From Baekduia alba (GTDB lineage Bacteria > Actinomycetota > Thermoleophilia > Solirubrobacterales > Solirubrobacteraceae), in assembly GCF_028416635.1 (NCBI RefSeq), contig NZ_CP114013.1, forward strand, positions 5,084,001 to 5,148,000: a stretch of 64,000 bases of DNA, given 5' to 3'. The notes under the pieces were generated by a model, which was given only the letters and a program-made list of their open reading frames with translations, was not told the DNA's origin and did no database searches. The translations under genes were made by a program, and so were the position numbers. Below are positions 24,771 through 32,223 of this stretch, piece after piece. The stretch's first letter is position 1. The number at the start of each line of letters is the position of its first letter.

Positions 24771-25819
24771 TGATCCAGAGCTTCTCCGAGCTGCCCGGGC
24801 TGATCGCCCGGGAGCTGGAGAGGCGTCGGCAGGTCGTGGTGGTCCTGCTCGACGCCTTCGGGTGGGCGTTCGTGCACAGGCACGAGCGCCATCCGTTGCT
24901 GCGCCGGTTCGCCGCCGACGGGACGCTCGCGCCGGTGGCGTCGCAGTTCCCGTCGACGACGACCGCGCACGTGACGACGATGCACACCGGGCTGCCGGTC
25001 GAGGCGCACGGGCTGTACGAGTGGCGCGTGTGGGAGCCGGCGGTCGGCGCGGTGATCGTCCCGCTGCTGGTCGGCGCGGAGCCGGGCTTCGACGCGCGCG
25101 CCGCGCTGCTGCCCGAGGGGCCGTCGTTCTACCAGCGGCTGGCCGTGCGGTGCGGCGCGTCGTCGACGGTCTACTCGCCCGACCGCTTCTCGCCCTCCGG
25201 GTTCGACGCGATCGCGATCCGCGGCGCGCGGCTGGTGCCCTACTCCGACCTGTCGTCGATCACGCTGGACCCGTCGCCGGACAAGTCATACACCTACATC
25301 TACTGGGACATGATCGACGCGATCGGCCACCAGCACGGCCCGTCGAGCCCGCAGTTCGACGACGCCTGCCTCCGCGCCCTGGACGCCCTCTACGGCCTCT
25401 TCTTCGGCCCTTCGGCGCCCACGCACGCCGACACGCTGCTGATCCTCACCGCCGACCACGGCCAGATCGACGTGTCGCCGGACCGCGTCGACCTGCTGAC
25501 GATCGACGGAGCCGTCCGCGCCGGCTCCGCCCGCGACCTCTTCCTCCACGTCCCCGACGACCGGGTCGACGCGACGATCGAGTCCATCAACGCGACCCTC
25601 GGCGACCGCGGGACGGCGGTGCGCAGCACCTCGCTCTTCCCCACCGCCGGCCCTCGCCTCGCTCGCCGCCTGGCACCGATCTGCATCCTCCCCGCTCCGG
25701 GCCGCATGACCTGGCTCTCCTCCCACGCCAACGACCTTCAGCTGTCCTTCCGCGGCCACCACGGCGGCCGGACGCCGGAGGAGTCGACGACGTTCCTCGG
25801 CACCTTCGAGCTGGGCTGA
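24770..25819 (+). CDS. Alkaline-phosphatase superfamily phosphodiesterase
   Basis: The 349-residue protein starts at GTG 24770, which overlaps the reductase stop (TAGTG), so the two are coupled. It has VVVLLDAFGWAFV (metal Asp), FPSTTTAHVTTMHTGLPVEA (nucleophile Thr), YWDMIDAIGHQHGPSSPQF (metal Asp and His) and ILTADHGQIDVSP (metal Asp-His), the pattern of nucleotide pyrophosphatase/phosphodiesterase and metal-dependent phosphatase families. No signal peptide is seen. It probably hydrolyses a phosphate or phosphodiester substrate in the cytoplasm. Its place in a MerR-AKR operon is unexplained. Confidence 0.88.
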
Positions 25820-25841
25820 GGGCGGGCGGAACGACGAAAAG

Positions 25842-25913
25842 CCGCCCTCGCCGGCGCTCGTCGCCGAATGGCCCCTGGACGGCCCATCCGGCGACGACCG
25901 CCCGCGAGGGCGG
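25842..25913 (-). terminator. Large nested hairpin after the USP gene
   Basis: Outer arms CCGCCCTCGC (25842-25851) and GCGAGGGCGG (25904-25913) pair perfectly and enclose a second perfect stem TCGTCGCCG/CGGCGACGA (25858-25866 with 25889-25897). On the minus strand the outer stem is followed by CTTTTC. It fits a terminator for the minus-strand stress protein (stop 25928) and also closes the convergent phosphodiesterase operon. Confidence 0.7.
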
Positions 25914-25927
25914 AGTGAAGTTCGGGG

Positions 25928-26365
25928 CTAGCGGGCGACCGCGACCGGGAAGGGGCGGAAGCCCGGGTGGCGGCCGGAGTCGACGACGAGCATGTCGACG
26001 CGGCAGCTGGCGCGCCAGCGCAGCTCGCGGGCCAGGGAGGTCCAGCCGGCGGGGACGACGATCAGCTCGGCGTCGTGCTCGCTGGCGACCGCGCACAGGG
26101 CCGCGACCAGGCCGCACCGGCGGACATGGCCGTTCACCGTCAGGCCCGCGGCGCTCAGTGCGCCTTGGACGTCAGCCAAGACTGCATCGACTTCGGCTCG
26201 ACGGCCCAGCGTCCTTGCCAGCTCCTGTGCGCGGGCGCCCGGCGGCTCCCATGCCGCCACGACGTTGACGGTGCCGTGACGCGCCTCGGCCACGGCGCCG
26301 GCGTACCAGGCTGCTGCCTCGGCGGCGGGCGAGCCGTCGGCGGGTACGACGATGTTCGTGGTCAT
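25928..26365 (-). CDS. Universal stress protein-like, degenerate
   Basis: The 145-residue product begins MTTNIVVPADGSPAAEAAAW, the start of a USP domain (beta strand then the DGS loop), with VNVVAAWEPPG and VNGHVRRCGLVAALCAVAS in the middle and ELIVVPAGWTSLARELRW then RVDMLVVDS at the end. The ATP loop G-x2-G-x9-G-S/T is not conserved: the corresponding segment is WTSLARELRWRASCRV. So it resembles the non-nucleotide-binding UspA type. GGAG stands 9 bases before ATG 26365; ATG 26389 is an alternative. The divergent FAD oxidoreductase gene is about 140 bp away. Confidence 0.8.
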   Translation of the reverse strand: MTTNIVVPADGSPAAEAAAWYAGAVAEARHGTVNVVAAWEPPGARAQELARTLGRRAEVDAVLADVQGALSAAGLTVNGHVRRCGLVAALCAVASEHDAELIVVPAGWTSLARELRWRASCRVDMLVVDSGRHPGFRPFPVAVAR

Positions 26366-26422
26366 GGTGGCGGTCTCCAGCATGGTCAATCGGCTCCGTG
26401 CACCGCCAGGGCGTTCACTCGC

Positions 26423-26439
26423 ACGGAACGCCGTTCCGT
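26423..26439. promoter_or_regulatory. 17-bp inverted repeat between usp-like and FAD genes
   Basis: ACGGAACG-C-CGTTCCGT has 8-bp perfect arms and a one-base centre. It is in the divergent gap, 64 bp before the FAD oxidoreductase start. The same core GAACGCCGTTC occurs at 36367-36377 upstream of clpP. It may be an operator shared by a stress regulator. Confidence 0.45.
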
Positions 26440-26502
26440 CAGGCCCGAACCACCGATGAACGGTTGTGTCCGGAGCCGTCGTCGGCTACGGTCGCGGCCC
26501 TC

Positions 26503-28602
26503 ATGGGGATGAGCGAACGGAGGCGCGTGGCGGTCCTCGGTGGTGGAGCGGGCAGCCTGGCGGCCGCCTTCGAGCTCACCGCGACGCCGGAGCTGCGCGA
26601 CAAGTACGACGTGACCGTCTACCAGCTCGGCTGGCGCCTGGGCGGCAAGGGCGCGAGCGGCCGCCGGGACGTCGGCGGCGGCCAGCGCATCGAGGAGCAC
26701 GGCCTCCACGTCTGGTTCGGCTTCTACGAGAACGCCTTCGACGTCATCCGCCGCGTCTACGAGGCCCTCGACCGCCCCGAGGGCGCGCCCCTCAGAACCT
26801 GGCGCGACGCGTTCCACCCCACCGACGAGGTCGTCCTCTGCGACGACACCGAGGACGACCGCTGGATCCCGCGCCACTTCCACTTCCCGTCCAACGACGG
26901 GACGCCGGGCATCCCGACCGAGTCGCCGTCGCTGCACCGCCTGATGCACGACGCGATCCACACGCTGCGCCTCGTCGAGCCGCCGGTCCACGCGTCGCTC
27001 CAGCTCCGCGCGCTGGACAAGTTCTTCGACGGCTTCCTGCTCGCGATGGAGAAGTTCCTCGGCGGCGACGACGGCGAGTCCGAGCTCGCCGACCTGTTCG
27101 AGGGCTTCCTCAAGTTCGCCAAGCCCTTCCTCCACATCGGCGCCGACCCGGACGACGCCGAGGAGCCGCTGATCTGCCGGTTCCTGCGCGTCCTGACCGC
27201 GATCATCTGGAAGATCACCGACGGCGACCGCTACGCGATGACCTTCGACGTCACCGCCACCGTCTTCCGCGGCATCCTGGTGGACGACCTCGACGACGAG
27301 GACAAGGGCGGCTTCGGCCAGGTCAACGACGAGGAGTTCATGGCCTGGATGGCGCGCCACGGCGCGCACCCCGAGACGCTCGCCGAGTCCCCGATCCTGC
27401 GCGCCTTCTACCAGCTGTGCTTCGGCTACGAGGACGGCGACCGCGCCCGGCCGTGCATCGCCGCCGGCAAGGCGCTGCAGGCGATGCTGCGCATGTGCCT
27501 CGGCTACCGCGGCGCGATCATGTGGAAGATGCAGGCCGGGATGGGCGACGCGATCTTCGCCCCGATGTACGAGGCCCTGCGCGCCCGCGGCGTGCGCTTC
27601 GAGTTCTTCACGCAGGTGACGAACGTCGGCGTCTCCGAGGACGGCCAGCTGGTCGACCGGATCGGCCTGCGCCGCCAGGCCCGGCTCGCCGGCGACGGCG
27701 AGTACCAGCCGCTGCTGCCCGACCCCGGCGGCCTGCTCTCATGGCCCGCCGCGCCGCTGTACGACCAGCTCGAGGGTGGCGTCGACGTCTACCGCGACGT
27801 CCTCTTCGAGGCCTGCCAGTCCGGCCCCGACGCCCGCGACGAGGAGCTGAAGGTCGGCGAGGACTTCGACGACGTCGTCCTCGGGATGTCGGTCGCCTCG
27901 CTGCCGCCGGTCACCCAGGAGCTCGCCGCCAAGGACCCCAGGTTCCAGCAGATGCTCGACCACGCGATGACCGTCGCGACCCAGGCGCTGCAGGTCTGGA
28001 TGACCAAGACGCCCGAGCAGCTCGGCCCCGAGAACCCGGCCGGCATGGTCTCCGGCGCCTACCTGAAGCCCTTGGACACGTTGTGCGACATGTCGCACCT
28101 GCTGCCCCGCGAGGGCTGGCCGGCGCAGGACGGCGTCGTCTCGATCGGCTACCTCTGCGGCACGATGGAGCAGCCGCCCGACGACACCCAGGACGAGGCC
28201 GACCAGCGCGCGTTCGCCGCCGGCGTCGAGCATCTCAAGACCAAGGCGTTGGTGTTGTGGCCGGGCGCCGAGCAGGCCGGGACCGACGGCGAGTTCGACT
28301 GGGACCTGCTGTTCGACCCCACCAACAACACCGGCGAGGACCGCGTGCGCGCGCAGTACTGGCGCGCCAACATCTTTGGCAGCGAGCGCTACGTCCTCAC
28401 GCCTCCCGGCTCGATCCAGTACCGGCTGCGGCCCGACGAGGCGGCGCCGGCCAACCTCGCGCTCGCCGGCGACTGGACGCGCAACGGCATCTGCGGCGGC
28501 AGCGTCGAGGCGGCCGTGACGTCCGGCAAGCTCGCGGCCAAGGCGCTGTCCGGCCACCCGGCCGTCGTGCCGGGCACCGAGGGCTGGCTCGAATCCGATT
28601 GA
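26503..28602 (+). CDS. FAD-dependent oxidoreductase, phytoene-desaturase-like
   Basis: The 699-residue protein starts RRRVAVLGGGAGSLAAAFEL with a variant FAD Rossmann motif (GGGAGSLAA), then YQLGWRLGGKGASGRRDVGG, typical of CrtI/prolycopene-isomerase-like amine-oxidase superfamily proteins, and QRIEEHGLHVWFGFYENAFD. The C-terminal FAD segment is NLALAGDWTRNGICGGSVEA followed by AVTSGKLAAKAL. Members desaturate or isomerise hydrophobic polyene-like substrates, but it is much longer than CrtI (about 500), with an extra middle domain (about 140-330). Start 26503 (ATG) or 26509 (ATG) are equally possible. It is the first gene of a three-gene set with an acetoacetate-decarboxylase-like and a DHFR-like protein. 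Confidence 0.85.
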   Translation: MGMSERRRVAVLGGGAGSLAAAFELTATPELRDKYDVTVYQLGWRLGGKGASGRRDVGGGQRIEEHGLHVWFGFYENAFDVIRRVYEALDRPEGAPLRTWRDAFHPTDEVVLCDDTEDDRWIPRHFHFPSNDGTPGIPTESPSLHRLMHDAIHTLRLVEPPVHASLQLRALDKFFDGFLLAMEKFLGGDDGESELADLFEGFLKFAKPFLHIGADPDDAEEPLICRFLRVLTAIIWKITDGDRYAMTFDVTATVFRGILVDDLDDEDKGGFGQVNDEEFMAWMARHGAHPETLAESPILRAFYQLCFGYEDGDRARPCIAAGKALQAMLRMCLGYRGAIMWKMQAGMGDAIFAPMYEALRARGVRFEFFTQVTNVGVSEDGQLVDRIGLRRQARLAGDGEYQPLLPDPGGLLSWPAAPLYDQLEGGVDVYRDVLFEACQSGPDARDEELKVGEDFDDVVLGMSVASLPPVTQELAAKDPRFQQMLDHAMTVATQALQVWMTKTPEQLGPENPAGMVSGAYLKPLDTLCDMSHLLPREGWPAQDGVVSIGYLCGTMEQPPDDTQDEADQRAFAAGVEHLKTKALVLWPGAEQAGTDGEFDWDLLFDPTNNTGEDRVRAQYWRANIFGSERYVLTPPGSIQYRLRPDEAAPANLALAGDWTRNGICGGSVEAAVTSGKLAAKALSGHPAVVPGTEGWLESD

Positions 28603-28636
28603 CCCACCCCGACCCCCTCCCTCCAAGGACCCCAAC

Positions 28637-29614
28637 ATGACCGACCTCCCCGCCTACGTCGAGTTCGGCGGCCTCGGCTCCGCGCCCGGCCCGCTGCAGT
28701 GCGACGACACCACGCTGTACGTCTTCGGCCTCAAGGCCGACCACGCCAAGCTCGACGCGCTCTGCCAGAAGGCCTTCAACACGCCCACCGGCGGTGCCGT
28801 CGACTACCGCCCGCTGGGCGACACCGTCATCGTCACCTTCGGCGTCGTCGGCGCCATCCGCCCGGAGTACGAGCCGTGGCACTCGATGGGCACCGTGCGC
28901 GAGCCGCAGGTCGGCTTCTGGATCCCGGTCGCCCGCGTCAAGCACGACGGCGACAAGCTCGTCGCCCAGGACTTCGGGATGTTCTGCGCGGCCATGATGC
29001 TGGACAACCCGATCTCGCTGCTCTCGGGCCGCGAGGACTACGGCTACCCCAAGACCATGGGCTGGTCGACGATGCCCGACGACGCGACCCAGGACACCGC
29101 GCCGTTCACGCTCGACGTCTTCGGCATGGACTTCGGCGGCGACGAGCATCCGGAGCGCCGCCGCCTCATGGACCTCACGCCGGTCGGCGACGAGCTGTCG
29201 GAGGTCGAGCTCGCCCTCGGCGACATCCTCACAGTCGGCGAGTGGATCAAGGACATGCTCTTCGACAGGCCGGGGGTCGACCTCGGCCTGCACTTCGCCA
29301 TCGAGTTCGGCAAGGCGCTCAAGGACCACAAGGTCAACCAGGTGTTCCTCAAGCAGATCCGCGCGACCGCCGACGGGCGCAGGGCCGACATCCAGCAGGT
29401 CGTCGTCGCGCCCGCGATCACCAAGAACATCAAGGTCTCCCAGCTCGTCCACGACTACGACCTGACGATCCAGCACCTGGACAGCCACCCGCTGCACGAC
29501 GAGCTGGGGATCGTCGCGCAGCAGCGCGTGACGCTCGCGCTGCGCATGCGCTTCGACTTCCTGATCGACGCCGGCGACGTCCGCTGGGCGGCGCCCGGCA
29601 CCACGAACGGGTAG
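28637..29614 (+). CDS. Acetoacetate decarboxylase-superfamily protein
   Basis: The 325-residue protein carries the family segment SLLSGREDYGYPKTMGWSTM, where Lys139 corresponds to the Schiff-base lysine of acetoacetate decarboxylase (GRE-x-x-G-[FY]-PK). The barrel before it (DTVIVTFGVVGAIRPEYEPW, PQVGFWIPVARVK) also fits. It is longer than Clostridium Adc (about 245 residues), with an added C-terminal half (VNQVFLKQIRATADGRRADI). AAGGA is 8 bases upstream of ATG 28637, 34 bases after the FAD gene. Many family members are not decarboxylases and act on polyketide or lipid intermediates. Its role with the FAD enzyme is unknown. Confidence 0.85.
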   Translation: MTDLPAYVEFGGLGSAPGPLQCDDTTLYVFGLKADHAKLDALCQKAFNTPTGGAVDYRPLGDTVIVTFGVVGAIRPEYEPWHSMGTVREPQVGFWIPVARVKHDGDKLVAQDFGMFCAAMMLDNPISLLSGREDYGYPKTMGWSTMPDDATQDTAPFTLDVFGMDFGGDEHPERRRLMDLTPVGDELSEVELALGDILTVGEWIKDMLFDRPGVDLGLHFAIEFGKALKDHKVNQVFLKQIRATADGRRADIQQVVVAPAITKNIKVSQLVHDYDLTIQHLDSHPLHDELGIVAQQRVTLALRMRFDFLIDAGDVRWAAPGTTNG

Positions 29615-29623
29615 GCCACGGTC

Positions 29624-30184
29624 ATGCCCGGTCGCCTCATCGCCTCCAACCTCTGCTCGGTCGACGGCTACACGATCGACGCCGACGGGTCGTTCGCCTG
29701 GGCCGCGCCCGACCCGGACGTCCACGCCCACGTCAACGAGGTCGAGCGCCCGATCGGCACCTACCTCTACGGCCGCCGGATGTACGAGACGCTCAAGGTC
29801 TGGCAGACGATGGCGGGCGAGACGCCGGAAGTCCGCGACTACGCCGACATCTGGCGCGCCGCCGACAAGGTGGTGTACTCGACCACGCTGGCCGAGGCCG
29901 AGACGCCGCGGACCCGGATCGAGCGGACCTTCGACCCGGACGCGGTCCGGGCGCTGAAGGCCGCGGCCGGCCGCGACCTCTCGATCGGTGGCCCGACGCT
30001 CGCCGCCCACGCGTTCCGCGCCGGGCTGGTCGACGAGGTCCAGCTGTTCCTGATCCCGATCGCCGTCGGCGGCGGGACGCCGGCGCTGCCCGCCGGCGTC
30101 CGCGTTGGCCTACGCCTTGAAGAGGAGCGGCGCTTCGCCGGCGGCACCGTGCTCCTGCGCTACGCGGTCGGCGCCGCGGCCTAG
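29624..30184 (+). CDS. Dihydrofolate reductase/RibD C-terminal family protein
   Basis: The 186-residue protein resembles the DHFR-like RibD reductase domain: MPGRLIASNLCSVDGYTI at the start, IGTYLYGRRMYETLKVWQTM at about 46-65 and LSIGGPTLAAHAFRAGLVDE at about 125-144 (GGP motif), then VQLFLIPIAVGGGTPAL. These proteins bind NADPH and reduce pterin- or other heterocyclic substrates; the actinobacterial paralogues are mostly uncharacterised. It starts 9 bases after the acetoacetate-decarboxylase-like gene, so it is in the same operon. The last 75 bases run antisense over the end of the MFS gene, a real coding overlap. Confidence 0.88.
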   Translation: MPGRLIASNLCSVDGYTIDADGSFAWAAPDPDVHAHVNEVERPIGTYLYGRRMYETLKVWQTMAGETPEVRDYADIWRAADKVVYSTTLAEAETPRTRIERTFDPDAVRALKAAAGRDLSIGGPTLAAHAFRAGLVDEVQLFLIPIAVGGGTPALPAGVRVGLRLEEERRFAGGTVLLRYAVGAAA

Positions 30185-31537
30185 CCGCAGGAAGACGAAC
30201 GCGGCGCCCGCGACCAGGACGGCGGCGCCGACGCGCAGCGCCGCCTGATAGCCGTCGACGACCGCGGTCGGGTCGGTGTGCGGGCCGAAGGACCCGACGT
30301 GGTTGGCCAGGACCGAGCCGAGGACCGCGATGCCGAGCGCGCCGCCGACCTCGCGGGCGGTGTCGTTGACGGCCGAGGCGACGCCCTGCTTCTCGTCGGG
30401 CAGCGAGCCGACGATCGCGGCGGTCGCCGGCGGGGCGGCCAGCGCCATCCCGAGGCCGAGCAGGACCAGGCCGCCGAGCAGGTGCCAGTACGACGCGTCC
30501 GCGCCCATCGTCGAGGCGACGAACAGGCCGGCGCCGATCAGGACCAGGCCGGGCGGACCGACGCGGCGCACGCCGACGCGCTCGACCAAGCGCGGCACGC
30601 GCGGGGCCAAGGCCACCATCATGACCGCCGCCGGCGCGAGCGCCGCGCCCGCCTGCAGCGGCGAGTAGCGCAGGACGAACTGCAGGTACTGCAACAACAC
30701 GAAGATCGTCCCGAACATCGCGAAGAACTGGACGAAGACCGACAGCGACCCGGCGGCGAAGCCGCGCAGGGCGAACAGGCGCGGATCCAGCAGCGGCTCG
30801 TCGCGGCGCAGCTCCCACGCGACGAACGCGGACAGCAGGACGACGCCCGCGACGAAGCCGGCCACGACGCTCGTCGAGGTCCAGCCCTCCGACGGGCCCT
30901 CGATGAAGCCCCACACGATCCCGCCGAGGCCGAGCGCGGAGAGCACCGCGCCGACGCCGTCGAGCGCCGTGCGCTCGGGCATGCCGGCCGGGACGAAGCG
31001 GATCGTCATCGCCGCGCCGACGCCGGCGAGGGCGACGTTGAGCCAGAAGACGGCCGGCCACGAGAAGACCTCGAGCAGCAGGCCGGCCGCGAGCAGGCCG
31101 ATCAGCGCGCTGCCGCCGGCCACGCCCGCCCAGACGCCGACCGCCTTGTCGCGGTGCTCGGCGCCGAAGGTCGAGGTGACGATCGACAACGTCGTCGGCA
31201 TGATCATCGCCGCGCCCAGGCCCATGACGGCGCGGACCGCGATGAGCGCGTTCGCGTCCGACAGCTGCGTGGCGACGATCGCGCCACCACCGAAGACGGC
31301 GAGGCCCGCGAGCAGGATGCGGCGGCGGCCGAGCCGGTCGCCGAGCGCGCCGGCCGGCAGCAGCAGGCCGGCGAAGACCAGGGCGTAGGCGTCGATGATC
31401 CACTGCAGGTCCGACGTCGACGCGCCGGTCGCGCGGGCGATGTCGGGCAGCGCGACGTTCAGCGACGAGACGGCGCTGACGACGGCCGCGAGCGAGAGGC
31501 AGACCGCGATGAGGATGAGGCGTTCGGGGCGGGGCAT
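30110..31537 (-). CDS. MFS multidrug efflux transporter (DHA2, 14 TMS)
   Basis: The 475-residue protein has fourteen hydrophobic helices. Helix 1 contains VSAVSSLNVALPDIARATGA, helix 2 SDLQWIIDAYALVFAGLLLP, motif A is GDRLGRRRILLAG, motif C LIGLLAAGLLLEVFSWPAVF. Family proteins export drugs or lipophilic compounds with protons. GGAG stands about 8 bases before ATG 31537. It is divergent from a TetR gene, and the two operator-like repeats between them indicate repression by that regulator. The C-terminus (GADRVAQEHGAAGEAPLLFK) is shaped by antisense overlap with the DHFR-like gene. Confidence 0.93.
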   Translation of the reverse strand: MPRPERLILIAVCLSLAAVVSAVSSLNVALPDIARATGASTSDLQWIIDAYALVFAGLLLPAGALGDRLGRRRILLAGLAVFGGGAIVATQLSDANALIAVRAVMGLGAAMIMPTTLSIVTSTFGAEHRDKAVGVWAGVAGGSALIGLLAAGLLLEVFSWPAVFWLNVALAGVGAAMTIRFVPAGMPERTALDGVGAVLSALGLGGIVWGFIEGPSEGWTSTSVVAGFVAGVVLLSAFVAWELRRDEPLLDPRLFALRGFAAGSLSVFVQFFAMFGTIFVLLQYLQFVLRYSPLQAGAALAPAAVMMVALAPRVPRLVERVGVRRVGPPGLVLIGAGLFVASTMGADASYWHLLGGLVLLGLGMALAAPPATAAIVGSLPDEKQGVASAVNDTAREVGGALGIAVLGSVLANHVGSFGPHTDPTAVVDGYQAALRVGAAVLVAGAAFVFLRLGRGADRVAQEHGAAGEAPLLFKA

Positions 31538-31557
31538 GAGGGGCTCCAGGACAATAT

Positions 31558-31616
31558 TTCAACAGCGGATGAACGCACTGTCCCACAGCTCGCGATAGAA
31601 TTCAACACCGGATGAA
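31558..31616. promoter_or_regulatory. Pair of TTCA-TGAA operator repeats for the TetR/MFS pair
   Basis: TTCAACAGCGGATGAA (31558-31573) and TTCAACACCGGATGAA (31601-31616) differ at one base and have TTCA/TGAA arms. The centres are 43 bp apart. The right copy includes the ATG of the tetR-like gene (31612). TAGAAT at 31596-31601 is a likely -10 box for tetR, so the transcript would start at or close to the ATG. Binding would block both promoters. Confidence 0.7.
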
Positions 31617-32214
31617 GAACTCGCCCGAGCCCGTCCCGTCGACCACGCGCCGCGGCCGCCGCGCCGGCAGCCCCGAGACCCGCGGCGCGATCCTCCAGGC
31701 CGCGCGCGAGCTGTTCGCCGCCCAGGGCTATGACGCCACGACGCTGCGCGGCGTGGCGGAGCGCGCGGGCGTCGACGGCGCGCTGCCCAGCTACTACTTC
31801 GGCGGCAAGGCCGGGCTCTTCGCGGCGGCGCTGGAGCTGCCCGTCTCGCCCGCCGCGGCGCTCGCCGCCGTCCTGGCCCAGTCCGACCGCCGCGACGACC
31901 TCGCCGAGCGCATCCTGCACACGCTCCTCAGCGTGTGGGACGCGGCCGGCGGCGGCCCGCTCGCGGCGCTGCTGCGCTCGTCCAGCAGCCAGGAGGACCT
32001 CGTGCACGGCTTCATCGAGGACGAGATCCTGCCGCTGCTGCGCACCGCCATCGACGGCGCGGACGCCGATCTGCGCGCGGCCGGCGCGGCCAGCCAGGTC
32101 ATCGGCCTCGTCCTCGCCCGCCACGTCCTGCGCATCGAGCCGCTGGCCTCCGCCACGCCCGACGCGGTCGTCACGCTCGTCGCACCCGCGCTGCAGCGCT
32201 ACTTCAGCGGGTGA
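31612..32214 (+). CDS. TetR-family regulator (divergent from MFS)
   Basis: The 200-residue protein has a TetR helix-turn-helix at about 24-70: ETRGAILQAARELFAAQGYD, TTLRGVAERAGVDGALPSYY and FGGKAGLF. The ligand domain is of usual size. A basic N-terminus (TTRRGRRAGSP) precedes it. It faces the DHA2 transporter gene and two 16-bp repeats lie between and over its own start codon, the standard arrangement for a drug-responsive repressor that controls an efflux pump and itself. The nine-base gap to the end of the convergent AAA gene is short. The inducer is unknown. Confidence 0.92.
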   Translation: MKNSPEPVPSTTRRGRRAGSPETRGAILQAARELFAAQGYDATTLRGVAERAGVDGALPSYYFGGKAGLFAAALELPVSPAAALAAVLAQSDRRDDLAERILHTLLSVWDAAGGGPLAALLRSSSSQEDLVHGFIEDEILPLLRTAIDGADADLRAAGAASQVIGLVLARHVLRIEPLASATPDAVVTLVAPALQRYFSG

Positions 32215-32223
32215 GCCGCGCGC

